Assembly (NCBI GenBank): GCA_002281005.1
Contig: NCFD01000021.1
Span: 1-9,807 of the forward strand
DNA: 9,807 bases
Source of the DNA: Acidocella sp. 35-58-6
GTDB lineage: Bacteria; Pseudomonadota; Alphaproteobacteria; Acetobacterales; Acetobacteraceae
Direction: 5' to 3'
Shown here piece after piece: positions 1 to 6,020 of this stretch. Position numbers and translations under genes: made by a program. The first letter of the stretch is position 1; each line of letters opens with the position of its first letter. The notes under the pieces are model-generated. The model was not told where the DNA came from, did not search any database, and saw only the letters and a list, made by a program, of their open reading frames with translations.

Positions 1-386
1 TTGGTCTTGGCGATGGCGGCGGCGAATTTGGAAGTGGGGGAATAGGCCAGCACGATCTGAGTGCTTGCCACCGGGATGCCCTGTCCTTCATCAACCAGTC
101 CGGCTTCCTCAACAGCTTTCATCGGTGCGGGGGACACCGGGATAAAGACGTCTGCCATCATGGTTTTGGCCGAGAGCAAATGCGCCAGCGCCATCGCCGC
201 CTGGCCGATGCCTTGGTATTGCGCGCCGGACTTTACCTGAAACGCCGGGCCAACGCCCTCATCCATCACCACGCCCATCGAGCCAGCGAAGGCGACGGTG
301 AACTTACCTTCAGCTTCGGCGCGGGGCAGGCCGGTGGCCAGCAAAGCGGAGGACGCAGCAAGCAAGGCGCGGCGGGATAAATGCAT
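1..386 (-). CDS. Molybdate/tungstate-type ABC transporter substrate-binding protein (N-terminal part, truncated by window edge)
   Basis: The leftward reading frame starts at ATG 386-384 and runs off the window at base 1, giving about 128 residues. The N-terminus MHLSRRALLAASSALL followed by a cleavage-like PRAEA is a signal peptide, and SRRALL resembles a Tat twin-arginine motif. The mature start contains VAFAGSMG, then a GIGQAAMALAHLL segment and ADVFIPVSPAPMKAVEEAG. This pattern (an AGS anion-loop motif, then ADV with an S/P-rich loop) is typical of the WtpA/ModA periplasmic receptors that bind molybdate or tungstate and deliver it to an ABC importer. The gene diverges from a ModE-type regulator and has a good ribosome binding site 7 bases upstream. 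Which oxyanion it prefers cannot be judged. The C-terminal half and any permease genes lie outside the window, so no gene symbol is given. Confidence 0.8.
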   Translation of the reverse strand, partial: MHLSRRALLAASSALLATGLPRAEAEGKFTVAFAGSMGVVMDEGVGPAFQVKSGAQYQGIGQAAMALAHLLSAKTMMADVFIPVSPAPMKAVEEAGLVDEGQGIPVASTQIVLAYSPTSKFAAAIAKT

Positions 387-393
387 TTTTGGA

Positions 394-398
394 CCCTC
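394..398 (-). promoter_or_regulatory. Ribosome binding site of the substrate-binding protein gene
   Basis: On the minus strand GAGGG lies 7 bases before ATG 386. This supports that start codon and the presence of the exported signal peptide. Confidence 0.6.
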
Positions 399-399
399 A

Positions 400-435
400 A
401 TATGTTTGTATAGCGATATCGCTGTTCAGACATAT
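400..435. promoter_or_regulatory. Long palindrome between divergent genes, probable ModE-type operator
   Basis: This 36-bp inverted repeat is centred between 417 and 418, with 15 of 18 base pairs matching; the mismatched pairs are 406/429, 409/426 and 411/424. Its core, GCGATATCGC (413-422), is a perfect palindrome. It lies between the leftward substrate-binding gene and the rightward ModE-like gene. On the minus strand a TTGACG hexamer (441-436), a reasonable -35 box, abuts it, so a bound dimer would cover the spacer and -10 region of that promoter. ModE-family proteins bind AT-rich palindromes as dimers when molybdate is plentiful and repress uptake genes. That this one binds here, and that it also controls its own gene, is inferred from position and symmetry. 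Confidence 0.55.
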
Positions 436-468
436 CGTCAACGGCGCCGGTTCATGCTTGGCTAGGTA

Positions 469-825
469 ATGTCCAAATTTGTTCAGCGCACCAGCCTGCA
501 TATCCGCGTTATCACCGAGGGTGGGGTCGTGTTCGGTTGGGGGCGGGCGGATTTGCTGAGCCATATCGCCAATACCGGGTCGATCGCGGCGGCGGGGCGG
601 CAGATGGGCATGAGCTACAAACGGGCCTGGGCGCTGGTTGAGGCGTTGAATCATGCGTTTCAAGCCCCGTTGGTGGAAGCGGCAAAAGGCGGAGCGGGCG
701 GCGGTGGTGCGCACCTCACGCCGCTGGGGCTGGAGATGCTGGCAGCCTACCGGGAGATTGAAATTGTTGCGGCCGAAGCCGGGGCCGCTGCTCTGGAAAA
801 AATCGGTGCAGCATTGAAGCCCTGA
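469..825 (+). CDS. ModE-type winged helix-turn-helix regulator, DNA-binding domain only
   Basis: This 118-residue protein matches the N-terminal DNA-binding domain of ModE (COG2005 type). The helix-turn-helix is at about residues 28-61, with TGSIAAAGRQMGMSYKRAWAL as the signature region. It is followed by the glycine-rich wing (about 73-81, GGAGGGGA) and LTPLG at 83-87. Full-length ModE has about 260 residues and carries C-terminal Mop/TOBE domains that bind molybdate. These are absent here, so either another protein senses the oxyanion or the short form responds in some other way. The divergent neighbour is an oxyanion-binding protein and the downstream genes make molybdopterin, which supports a role in controlling molybdenum or tungsten uptake. 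ATG 469 is used because an in-frame stop lies at 463-465. Its ribosome binding site is weak, so the exact start is moderately certain. Confidence 0.82.
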   Translation: MSKFVQRTSLHIRVITEGGVVFGWGRADLLSHIANTGSIAAAGRQMGMSYKRAWALVEALNHAFQAPLVEAAKGGAGGGGAHLTPLGLEMLAAYREIEIVAAEAGAAALEKIGAALKP

Positions 826-864
826 TCGGTTCCCGGCGGCGCTAAAACCCTGTACGAGATTATT

Positions 865-1449
865 ATGCTGACTGATTTACCCAATATGCTCACCCTTTCA
901 CGCATCGCCGTTATTCCGGTGATTGTGCTGCTGGTGGCGATTGGTGCCCCATGGTCGGCGCTGACGGCTTCATTATTGTTCGGGGCGGCGGGTATTACTG
1001 ATTATCTGGATGGCCGTTTGGCGCGTGACATGATGCAGCTCTCGGATTTTGGCCGGATGCTGGACCCGATAGCGGACAAGCTGCTGATTGGCGCGACCTT
1101 GATGGCGTTGGTGGGGTTTGGGCATCTGCCAGGTTTAGGCATTTACCCGGCCATCGTCATCATGCTGCGGGAAATTCTGGTGAGCGGCTTGCGTGAATAT
1201 CTGGCGGAAATCCGGGTTGGCTTGCCGGTGACCAAGCTGGCGAAATGGAAAACCGGCGTGCAGATGGTGGCGTTGGGCCTGCTGCTGGCGGGCAATGAAG
1301 GGGCTAAGTTAGTCTGGCTGGGCTGGCTGCCGATGGATTGGATCGGCGCTACCTTATTGTGGACCGCCGCCGTGCTGACCCTGGTGACCGGGTGGGATTA
1401 CCTGAATGCTGGTTTGCGGCATGTGACGACCAGCAAGCCGGTTGCGTAA
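865..1449 (+). CDS. pgsA: CDP-diacylglycerol-glycerol-3-phosphate 3-phosphatidyltransferase (phosphatidylglycerolphosphate synthase)
   Basis: This inner-membrane enzyme transfers a phosphatidyl group from CDP-diacylglycerol to glycerol 3-phosphate. The product is phosphatidylglycerol phosphate, precursor of phosphatidylglycerol and cardiolipin. The 194-residue length is normal for the family. The CDP-alcohol phosphotransferase motif is complete: D46, D49, G50, A53, R54, G63, D67 and D71, in DYLDGRLAR followed after eight residues by GRMLDPIAD. The family start NMLTLSRI is at residues 7-14, and several hydrophobic helices follow (about 14-44, 75-100, 130-145, 155-180). The gene is 39 bases after the regulator and 7 bases before mobB, so it is probably the first gene of a run reaching moaE. 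pgsA beside moaD/moaE is a familiar arrangement in alphaproteobacteria. The ribosome binding site is weak. Confidence 0.94.
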   Translation: MLTDLPNMLTLSRIAVIPVIVLLVAIGAPWSALTASLLFGAAGITDYLDGRLARDMMQLSDFGRMLDPIADKLLIGATLMALVGFGHLPGLGIYPAIVIMLREILVSGLREYLAEIRVGLPVTKLAKWKTGVQMVALGLLLAGNEGAKLVWLGWLPMDWIGATLLWTAAVLTLVTGWDYLNAGLRHVTTSKPVA

Positions 1450-1456
1450 ATAAATC

Positions 1457-1954
1457 ATGAAAGTTTTGGGGATTGTCGGCTGGTCCGGCAGCGGCAAAAC
1501 CACCTTGCTCACTGCGATGATTGGCTGTTTGCGGGCGCGGGGGCTCAGCGTTTCCACCATCAAGCACGCGCATCATGCCATTGAGATGGACCAGCCGGGC
1601 AAGGATTCCTACCGGCACCGCCATGCCGGCGCTTCGGAGACCATTTTGGCCAACGCGGCGCGGTTTGCGCTGTTCAGCGAGCATCGAGAAGCCCCGGAAC
1701 CCGATTTGGGGGCGTTGCTGGCCCGGTTGGCGCCGGTGGATATTGTGCTGGTGGAGGGGTTCAAGAGCTATGACTTCCCGAAGCTGGAGGTTTATCGCCC
1801 GCAACTGGGTAAGGCACCGCTATGGATGGAGATGAAAATGCTGGCGGTGGCCTCCGATGCCGCGTTACCTGATTGTCCGGTGGCGGTGCTCGACCTTAAT
1901 AAGCCAGATGATGTGACGTATTTTGTATTATCCCGGCTTGGGTTAGAAACCTGA
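1457..1954 (+). CDS. mobB: Molybdopterin-guanine dinucleotide biosynthesis adaptor protein B
   Basis: This 165-residue P-loop GTP-binding protein assists MobA in attaching GMP to molybdopterin to form the bis-MGD cofactor. The Walker A motif GWSGSGKT is at residues 8-15. The family signature KDSYRHRHAGA is at 49-59, preceded by TIKHAHH (34-40). VEGFK is at 99-103, the usual MobB motif near the nucleotide site. Length is normal for a stand-alone MobB; there is no MobA or MoeA fusion. It starts 7 bases after pgsA with no obvious ribosome binding site, so it is probably read through from that gene. It fits with moaD and moaE downstream. mobA itself is not in the window. Confidence 0.93.
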   Translation: MKVLGIVGWSGSGKTTLLTAMIGCLRARGLSVSTIKHAHHAIEMDQPGKDSYRHRHAGASETILANAARFALFSEHREAPEPDLGALLARLAPVDIVLVEGFKSYDFPKLEVYRPQLGKAPLWMEMKMLAVASDAALPDCPVAVLDLNKPDDVTYFVLSRLGLET

Positions 1955-1967
1955 GTGTCGGCGTGAC

Positions 1968-1974
1968 GGGGGAG
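1968..1974 (+). promoter_or_regulatory. Ribosome binding site that selects the TTG start at 1981
   Basis: GGGGGAG lies 6 bases before TTG 1981. This favours TTG 1981 over the in-frame GTG at 1963, which would put the Shine-Dalgarno sequence inside the coding region. Confidence 0.55.
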
Positions 1975-1980
1975 TTTGAT

Positions 1981-2367
1981 TTGCGGCAAGTTTTGGTTCT
2001 GGCGTCGCTGCTTTTGCTCGGCGCATGTAGCAGCGAGCGGCAATTCAGCATGGATTCGATATGGCCGTTCGGCAACCCGAACGGGCCGGTGGCCAGTGGC
2101 GAGACCGCGCAGCGGGCGCTTGGCAATACACCGCCGGTCACCCCGATAGCGCCGCAGGCCGGCAATGTGTGGCCGGGTCCGGTAAGGCCCGTGCCCACCA
2201 TCGCCGATGAGCAAAAGCAGATGAGCCAGCCGCTGGGTGATTCCTACACCCCTTCATTGCCCTCGCCGTATCCGCCGGGGATGGCACCGCCAACCGATGC
2301 TGATTTGAGCGGTGCGGATTTTTCGGCAGCACCTGGGGCTACCGCCACCAAGGTTGAGCCGAAATAA
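1981..2367 (+). CDS. Small proline-rich lipoprotein of unknown function
   Basis: I do not recognise the family. From TTG 1981 the protein has 128 residues. It begins MRQVLVLASLLLLGAC, a short type II signal peptide with lipobox LLGAC and Cys16 as the acylation site. The mature part is about 113 residues, contains 21 prolines and few predicted helices, and looks extended or disordered. Residues SSE after the cysteine do not indicate inner-membrane retention by the enterobacterial Asp+2 rule, which may not hold in alphaproteobacteria. GTG 1963 in the same frame would add six residues, but the ribosome binding site favours TTG. The gene lies 26 bases after mobB, and its stop overlaps the moaD start by one base (TAATG). 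It is therefore co-expressed with molybdopterin genes, though nothing in the protein shows a role in that pathway. Confidence 0.75.
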   Translation: MRQVLVLASLLLLGACSSERQFSMDSIWPFGNPNGPVASGETAQRALGNTPPVTPIAPQAGNVWPGPVRPVPTIADEQKQMSQPLGDSYTPSLPSPYPPGMAPPTDADLSGADFSAAPGATATKVEPK

Positions 2368-2618
2368 TGAAGCTGCTGTATTTTGCCTGGCTGCGCGAAA
2401 AAATCGGTGTCTCCGAGGAAGACGTGACGCTGCCTGCGAATTTGCTGAGTGTGGCGGATTTGGTGGGATGGTTAAAGGGGCGCGGGCCGGGTTATGAGGC
2501 GGCGTTCGCACAGGCAAACTTGGTGCGCTGCGCGATTGATCAGGAGTTTGGGCGAGCTGAGTCCAGCATTGCCGGTGCGAAGGAAATCGCGTTTTTTCCA
2601 CCGGTGACGGGGGGATAA
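2367..2618 (+). CDS. moaD: Molybdopterin synthase sulfur carrier subunit
   Basis: MoaD is the small ubiquitin-like subunit of molybdopterin synthase. Its C-terminal Gly-Gly is adenylated by a MoeB-type enzyme and thiocarboxylated, and then supplies sulfur to convert precursor Z (cPMP) into molybdopterin. The 83-residue length is typical. The protein opens with a beta strand (MKLLYFAWLRE), the usual MoaD start, and ends in EIAFFPPVTGG, the family tail with the terminal double glycine exposed. ATG 2367 overlaps the stop of the lipoprotein gene, and its own stop overlaps the moaE ATG, both as TAATG. Translation of the three genes is therefore probably coupled. Confidence 0.93.
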   Translation: MKLLYFAWLREKIGVSEEDVTLPANLLSVADLVGWLKGRGPGYEAAFAQANLVRCAIDQEFGRAESSIAGAKEIAFFPPVTGG

Positions 2619-3061
2619 TGCCGCGCATTATTGTCCAGCATGAGGATTTTGACGCCGGTGCTGAACTGGCGCGGTTGAATGCGGGCGATGTTGGCGGGAT
2701 CGGCAGTTTTATCGGTGTGGTGCGTGGTGAAGGCAAAATCACCGCACTGCATCTGGAACACTACCCCGCCATGACCGAACGGGCGCTGATGAAAATTGCC
2801 GATGAAGCCATGGCACGCTGGCCGCTTCATGATTGCACCATCATCCACCGGGTTGGCACGCTGCACCCGGGCGATAACATTGTATTTGTGGCGGCAGCCA
2901 GTGCGCACCGGGATGCCGCGCTACGGGCCACAGCATTTTTGATCGACTGGCTAAAAACCTCAGCGCCATTTTGGAAGCGTGAGGATTTTGTCAGCGGCAC
3001 CAGCGCGTGGGTGGTGGCCCGTGAGGCGGATGAGGCTGTTGCGGCGGCTTGGACTAAATAA
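2618..3061 (+). CDS. moaE: Molybdopterin synthase catalytic subunit
   Basis: MoaE forms a heterotetramer with MoaD and carries out the two sulfur transfers that make the dithiolene of molybdopterin. The 147-residue protein has GDVGGIGSFIGVVR (23-36), LEHYPAMTERAL (46-57), HRVGTLHPGDNIVFV (77-91), SAHRDAAL (95-102) and KTSAPFWKRE (113-122). K113 and K120 align with the catalytic lysines known from E. coli MoaE (119 and 126 there), and R36 lies in the conserved substrate-binding stretch. All key features are present. It overlaps moaD by one base and appears to end the operon, since the next gene has its own leader of about 50 bases. Confidence 0.95.
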   Translation: MPRIIVQHEDFDAGAELARLNAGDVGGIGSFIGVVRGEGKITALHLEHYPAMTERALMKIADEAMARWPLHDCTIIHRVGTLHPGDNIVFVAAASAHRDAALRATAFLIDWLKTSAPFWKREDFVSGTSAWVVAREADEAVAAAWTK

Positions 3062-3098
3062 AATTATTGCAAATTGCGTAACGACAAAAATGATTTTT

Positions 3099-3104
3099 GA
3101 GGAG
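3099..3104 (+). promoter_or_regulatory. Ribosome binding site of metY
   Basis: GAGGAG lies 7 bases before ATG 3112. This shows that ATG 3112 is the start, not the in-frame TTG at 3097, which overlaps the Shine-Dalgarno sequence. Confidence 0.75.
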
Positions 3105-3111
3105 TAACGAC

Positions 3112-4401
3112 ATGGCTGTTTCATCGATTCATCCTGAGACCCTGGCGCTGCACGCCGGCTGGCGGGCAGATGCCACCACCGGGTCGGTCGCGGTACCAAT
3201 TCATCAGACGACATCCTACCAGTTCAACAGCCCAGAACATGCGGCGAATTTGTTTGCGCTGAAGGAATTCGGCAATATTTACACCCGCATCATGAACCCC
3301 ACCACGGCGGTGCTGGAAGAGCGCTTAGCCGCCATCGAAGGTGGGGTGGCGGCGTTATGCGTGGCGTCCGGCCAGGCGGCTTCGGCTTATGCGATTCAAA
3401 ATTTGGCGCGGGCCGGTGATAATATCGTCTCATCGACAAACCTGTATGGCGGCACCTGGAATTTATTCGCCAACACACTCAAGGACCAGGGCATCGAGGT
3501 GCGGTTTGTTGACCCGGCTGACCCGGAGAATTTCCGCCGCGCGACGGATGATAAAACCCGCGCCTATTATGCGGAGACATTGCCGAACCCGAAGCTGAAA
3601 GTATTCCCGATTGCGGAGGTCGCCGCGATTGGCCGGCCACTGGGGATTCCGTTAATTGTGGATAACACCGCGGCTCCGTTATTGGCGCGGCCGTTCGACC
3701 ACGGCGCTGCGATCGTTGTTTATTCCACCACCAAATATATCGGCGGGCACGGCACCTCAATTGGCGGTGCGATTATTGATGGCGGTAATTTTGACTGGGG
3801 TGCGCATCCGGCGCGGCAGCCATTGTTGAACACACCCGATCATAGTTACCACGGCGCCGTGTGGGTGGAGGCGGTAAAGCCGCTGGGGCCGATTGCCTAT
3901 ATCATCCGCGCCCGCGTGGTGTTGCTGCGCGACCTGGGTGCTGCACTCTCACCATTTAATGCGTTCCAGATCATTCAAGGGCTGGAGACATTGCCGTTGC
4001 GCATCACGCGGCATTGCGAAAATGCTGAAGCGGTCGTGAAGTTTTTAACCGCGCAAAAAAATGTGACGAAGGTGATTCATCCCAGTGTCGCAACGGGCGA
4101 TGATAAAATCCGGGCCGCAAAATATCTCACAGGTGGTAATGGCGGGCTGGTGGGGTTTGAGTTGGCGGGCGGCAAGGAAGCCGGGGTGAAATTTATTTCT
4201 GCCTTGAAATTATTTTATCATGTTGCCAATATCGGTGATTCCCGTAGCCTGGCGATTCACCCGGCCAGCACCACTCATTCGCAATTATCGCCCGAGGATC
4301 AGCTCGCAACTGGTGTTTCGGAGGGCTATGTCAGGTTGTCGATCGGGCTTGAGCATATTGATGATATTATCGCGGACCTCACCCAGGCGCTGGCGGTGTA
4401 G
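3112..4401 (+). CDS. metY: O-acetyl-L-homoserine sulfhydrylase (PLP-dependent)
   Basis: This cytoplasmic enzyme replaces the acetyl group of O-acetylhomoserine with sulfide, giving homocysteine for methionine synthesis. The 429 residues are the normal MetY length, longer than the roughly 390 of MetB/MetC/MetZ. Visible Cys/Met-metabolism motifs are YTRIMNPTT (57-65, phosphate binding from the partner subunit), SGQAA (86-90), IVDNT with D184 contacting the PLP ring nitrogen, and [11 protein letters not shown] with K208 as the Schiff-base lysine. [18 protein letters not shown] near the C-terminus holds the substrate-carboxylate arginine. Some homologues use other sulfur nucleophiles, so the exact substrate is family knowledge. 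The 50-base leader after moaE is too short for, and shows no sign of, a SAM riboswitch. The gene is probably transcribed separately or read through from the molybdopterin operon. Confidence 0.93.
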   Translation: MAVSSIHPETLALHAGWRADATTGSVAVPIHQTTSYQFNSPEHAANLFALKEFGNIYTRIMNPTTAVLEERLAAIEGGVAALCVASGQAASAYAIQNLARAGDNIVSSTNLYGGTWNLFANTLKDQGIEVRFVDPADPENFRRATDDKTRAYYAETLPNPKLKVFPIAEVAAIGRPLGIPLIVDNTAAPLLARPFDHGAAIVVYSTTKYIGGHGTSIGGAIIDGGNFDWGAHPARQPLLNTPDHSYHGAVWVEAVKPLGPIAYIIRARVVLLRDLGAALSPFNAFQIIQGLETLPLRITRHCENAEAVVKFLTAQKNVTKVIHPSVATGDDKIRAAKYLTGGNGGLVGFELAGGKEAGVKFISALKLFYHVANIGDSRSLAIHPASTTHSQLSPEDQLATGVSEGYVRLSIGLEHIDDIIADLTQALAV

Positions 4402-4416
4402 TTTGCCCCCGCAAAC
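4401..4416 (+). other. Small stem-loop at the metY stop codon
   Basis: A perfect 6-bp stem, GTTTGC (4401-4406) and GCAAAC (4411-4416), closes a CCCC loop and begins on the last base of the metY stop codon. No run of T follows, so it is not a canonical intrinsic terminator. It may protect the 3' end of the metY message or act as a weak attenuator. It also overlaps the putative -35 region of apt. Confidence 0.4.
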
Positions 4417-4430
4417 GTCTCCGCTATAGT
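4403..4430 (+). promoter_or_regulatory. Putative sigma-70-type promoter of apt, suggesting a leaderless mRNA
   Basis: TTGCCC (4403-4408, 4 of 6 consensus bases) and TATAGT (4425-4430, 5 of 6) are 16 bases apart. Transcription would start about 6-7 bases after the -10 box, at or next to the A of the apt ATG (4437). No Shine-Dalgarno sequence is visible upstream, which fits a leaderless transcript. This is inferred from sequence only. Confidence 0.4.
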
Positions 4431-4436
4431 CGGCTA

Positions 4437-4952
4437 ATGGACCTTAAAGATCATATTCGCGGTATTCCAGATTTCCCCAAGCCGGGGATTCTTTTCTACG
4501 ACATCTCAACTTTGCTCCGCCATGCTGATGCCTGGCAGGTGGCGGTGGGGCGAATGGCGAACCTAGTGCGGGCGTATCACCCCACGGTGTTGGCCGGGGT
4601 TGAGAGCCGGGGGTTTTTGCTGGCGGCACCCTTGGCGCTGAAAATGGGCTGCGGGTTTGTGATGCTGCGTAAACGCGGCAAGCTGCCCGGTGCGACCGTG
4701 GGGCTGGATTACGACCTCGAATACGGCCAGGACCGGATTGAAATTCAGGCTGATGCCGTGAAACCCGGTGCGCGGGTGGTGGTGGTGGACGATCTGCTGG
4801 CAACCGGCGGTACCATGGCGGCGGGGATCAAATTGCTGGAAAATGTCGGCGCGGAAGTTGTGGCGGCAGCAGCGTTGATCGAGTTGAGCTTCCTAGGTGG
4901 CCGCCAGCGGCTTAGCGTGCCGTTCGAGTCGCTGGTTCAGTACGATAGCTGA
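4437..4952 (+). CDS. apt: Adenine phosphoribosyltransferase
   Basis: Apt salvages adenine by joining it to PRPP, forming AMP and pyrophosphate in the cytoplasm. The 171-residue length is standard. Family features are the start [20 protein letters not shown] (5-24), VESRGF (55-60), the flexible-loop segment RKRGKLPG (77-84), the YDLEYG region (91-96), and the PRPP-binding motif [13 protein letters not shown] (113-125) with the DD pair at 117-118. It starts 35 bases after metY with no Shine-Dalgarno sequence but a fair promoter immediately upstream. It may open the run apt - receptor-like gene - radA - cvpA - purF, which contains two PRPP-using purine enzymes. Confidence 0.95.
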   Translation: MDLKDHIRGIPDFPKPGILFYDISTLLRHADAWQVAVGRMANLVRAYHPTVLAGVESRGFLLAAPLALKMGCGFVMLRKRGKLPGATVGLDYDLEYGQDRIEIQADAVKPGARVVVVDDLLATGGTMAAGIKLLENVGAEVVAAAALIELSFLGGRQRLSVPFESLVQYDS

Positions 4953-4985
4953 CGCGCAAAAGGCTGGCGCAATGGGTGGGGATTG

Positions 4986-6014
4986 ATGAAACGCCGGGGT
5001 TTTATGGCTGCGGCCGTGATGTCGGGGATATTGCCGAAATTGGCGCTCGCCGATGCAGGGTCACCGTCTCTCACGTTGCTGGTGGCAGGACCCGATGGCG
5101 AGCAGACCAGCCGTTGGGGCAATGCGATGGCGCTCAGCATGTCCGCCGGGTTTCCGGGAACGCCCACGATCATCACCCAGACGGCCGGTGGCCTGGATGG
5201 GGTGACCGGGGCCAATAAGCTTGATGCGCTGGTGGTGCCGGATGGTAAAACCGCCGCGATTCTGCCGGGCGCATCGCTGATCGCCTGGCTGACCGGCGAT
5301 AGCCGCGTGCATTTTGACCCCACGCGCTGGGCGCCGGTGATGGCGGGGAGCAATTCTGGTGTGCTGGTGGTGCGGCTGGGCGATAGGGTGCCGAGCCTCG
5401 AGGCTTTGCAGGCGTTCGGCACGCTCAGGCTCGCCGCCGACCAGCCTGAGAGTAACGATTTACCGGCGCTGATCGCGCTGAACCGGATGGGTGTGCAGGT
5501 CGCGCCGATTTTTGGCTTGCGTGGCACGGCGGCCAAAACCCACGCTTTTGTGGCGGGCGATGTCGATGCGATCTTCCTCTGCGGTGAGGGTGTGCCGGAG
5601 GATGTAGCGCCCTTGAGCGCCAATGGCGGCGTGGTGGCCTTCTCCATCGGCCGTGTGGTGAACGGTGCTCTACAGTCCGACCCGCTGTTTCCCGGTGTGC
5701 CGGAAGCCACGCAGTTTGCCCCGGCAGCGAGCCTACTGGGGGCTGCGTATAAAGCCGCAGCGGCGGCGGCGCGGCTGGATTATTTTATGGTATTGCCACG
5801 TCTGTCAGACCCGGCCTCGCAGGCAGCGTGGCGGCAGGCGGCGGATAGCGCGATTGCGAGCCCGGCGATGGTGGCAGCCGCCAGCGCCAGTTCGGTGGCT
5901 TTGCTGGCGGCGGGTGATGCGATTGCGGAACTGGCGGCGTTGGATATTTCAACCGTTGACCAAGTGGGCTTGCAAAATTTCCTGTCCACGCAGTTTGGCT
6001 GGCACGCGGGCTAA
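4986..6014 (+). CDS. Orphan periplasmic receptor-like protein, TctC/Bug type
   Basis: This is a 342-residue exported protein. The N-terminus MKRRGFMAAAVMSG, followed by LALADA, is a signal peptide. KRRGFM resembles a twin-arginine motif, and cleavage is likely after about residue 23. The mature protein has weak but recognisable TctC/Bug receptor features: TQTAGGLDGVTGANKL followed by PDGKTAAILPG (compare the family's GAGG...A...PDGYTL), then FDPTRWAPVMAGSNSGVLVVR (compare YDPxxDFxPV). Such receptors usually bind carboxylates for a tripartite TctAB permease, but no tctA or tctB is nearby. The C-terminal part is unusually alanine-rich. ATG 4986 is preferred over the adjoining TTG 4983 because GGTGGG precedes it closely. 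The gene is 33 bases after apt and 6 bases before radA, so it is probably co-transcribed. The ligand is unknown. Confidence 0.65.
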   Translation: MKRRGFMAAAVMSGILPKLALADAGSPSLTLLVAGPDGEQTSRWGNAMALSMSAGFPGTPTIITQTAGGLDGVTGANKLDALVVPDGKTAAILPGASLIAWLTGDSRVHFDPTRWAPVMAGSNSGVLVVRLGDRVPSLEALQAFGTLRLAADQPESNDLPALIALNRMGVQVAPIFGLRGTAAKTHAFVAGDVDAIFLCGEGVPEDVAPLSANGGVVAFSIGRVVNGALQSDPLFPGVPEATQFAPAASLLGAAYKAAAAAARLDYFMVLPRLSDPASQAAWRQAADSAIASPAMVAAASASSVALLAAGDAIAELAALDISTVDQVGLQNFLSTQFGWHAG

Positions 6015-6020
6015 CCCGGC

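Noticed and set aside
2254..2742. 162-codon minus-strand frame spanning the lipoprotein, moaD and moaE
   Set aside because: It crosses three well-supported + strand genes, including the moaD Gly-Gly tail, and encodes nothing recognisable.
3062..3111. SAM riboswitch upstream of metY
   Set aside because: Alphaproteobacterial metY genes can carry one, but this 50-base gap is too short and shows no matching pseudoknot pattern.
3097..3111. Upstream TTG start for metY adding five residues
   Set aside because: The GAGGAG ribosome binding site lies at 3099-3104, inside that extension and well placed for ATG 3112.
4937..5710. 257-codon open frame on the minus strand
   Set aside because: It lies antisense to the receptor-like gene, has no recognisable domain and has the serine/threonine/proline-rich composition of a frame opposite a GC-rich gene. 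The + strand protein has a signal peptide and family motifs.
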